From Mesostigma viride (lineage: Eukaryota; Streptophyta; Mesostigmatophyceae; Mesostigmatales; Mesostigmataceae): DNA of 64,000 nt. The stretch is taken from assembly GCA_009746045.1 (NCBI GenBank), contig RPFO01000114.1, forward strand, positions 1,762,411-1,826,410. The letters are read 5' to 3'. Made by a program: the position numbers and the translations under genes. A model generated the notes under the pieces. It saw only the letters and a program-made list of their open reading frames with translations. It was not told the DNA's origin and did no database searches. Of this stretch, positions 63,524 to 64,000 are shown piece by piece (position 1 is the first letter of the stretch; every line of letters starts with the position of its first letter).

Positions 63524-64000
63524 GGCAAATGGATATAAGCTATGCGGCCAATAGACAAAAATCGCAGGCGCGGCTACCCTTCAACACGCTTTCCAAGGCG
63601 CAAAGCCTGCGTTACAAGGCGTGGAGCGTAAACGCATCAATGCTTTCGGAATGCATGAGAGTCATCGGAGCTGTTGACTAGGCACCGGCAAAATCCTGGA
63701 CACTTCAGAGTTCCCCAGGACACTCAACAACTCCAAATCAAAATGGCATCTCTTCAATACGGGGTAACCATTAATTTTCTACTAGTTCTCCGACCCAGGT
63801 CCGATCACTTGGTGGGTAATTTAGGTACTTTGTCATTTCTCCATACAGTAATATGCAACCCGGCGTTCGCGACGCAGCAACTTCTGCAATAATTATTACA
63901 GGCACTTTTGGCAAATAGCATGTGCCTCGGTTGGCAGCGACCGACGCTCAGCATCATTATTGCTGTCGAACTCGTATGTATTCTAGCAATTTGCCGCTCA
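63524..64000. other. Upstream region of RRP36
   Basis: No gene seen. It presumably includes the promoter; no convincing core element. Confidence 0.4.

Overview
Nuclear DNA of a eukaryote, most likely a microalga, probably on the green side. All five recognisable genes are split by GT-AG introns (one GC-AG). Exons are GC-rich, while introns and spacers are AT-richer and full of simple repeats and non-LTR retrotransposon debris. There are no operons or ribosome binding sites. The lineage call rests on general character only (intron-rich GC-rich genes, low-complexity inserts inside conserved enzymes, GH2 beta-galactosidase); no diagnostic marker gene is present.

Layout. 1-4400: retrotransposon fragments, including an ORF1-only LINE derivative at 2504-3655. 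4718-10351 (minus): six-exon PLP-dependent class I/II aminotransferase. 10366-13463: hexamer and heptamer satellites and empty spacer. 13464-14936 (plus): two-exon phytanoyl-CoA-dioxygenase-like Fe(II)/2-oxoglutarate oxygenase. 15385-18823: a graveyard of LINE and SINE pieces in both orientations. 19784-35419 (minus): fourteen-exon GH2 (LacZ-type) beta-galactosidase of about 1,819 residues with an N-terminal membrane region; its introns carry about a dozen tandem arrays. 36481-36927: MITE with 31-bp perfect terminal inverted repeats. 37528-39838 (plus): FKBP-type peptidyl-prolyl isomerase, incompletely resolved. 39583-49940: transposon-dense spacer with micro-insertions, SINE copies, a terminal-repeat element and an RLE-type non-LTR retrotransposon (44818-48237) bounded by a 12-bp target-site duplication. 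50300-63523 (minus): nine-exon RRP36 ribosome-biogenesis gene, one of whose introns holds a roughly 4-kb heptamer satellite.

The gene models were built by joining exons so that reading phase, splice consensus and family conservation all agree. The aminotransferase, oxygenase, galactosidase and RRP36 models close in frame. The genes do unrelated housekeeping or metabolic jobs and are not a pathway cluster.

Two observations look most novel. First, introns of three genes repeatedly contain degenerate copies of the immediately adjacent exon edge together with its splice site (more than 15 cases), as if introns grow by tandem duplication across splice junctions. Second, a family of tiny insertions (11, 15, 16 and 27 bp) shares one terminal sequence with a 228-bp SINE-like repeat, and several are flanked by target-site duplications, suggesting extreme 5' truncation during retroposition.
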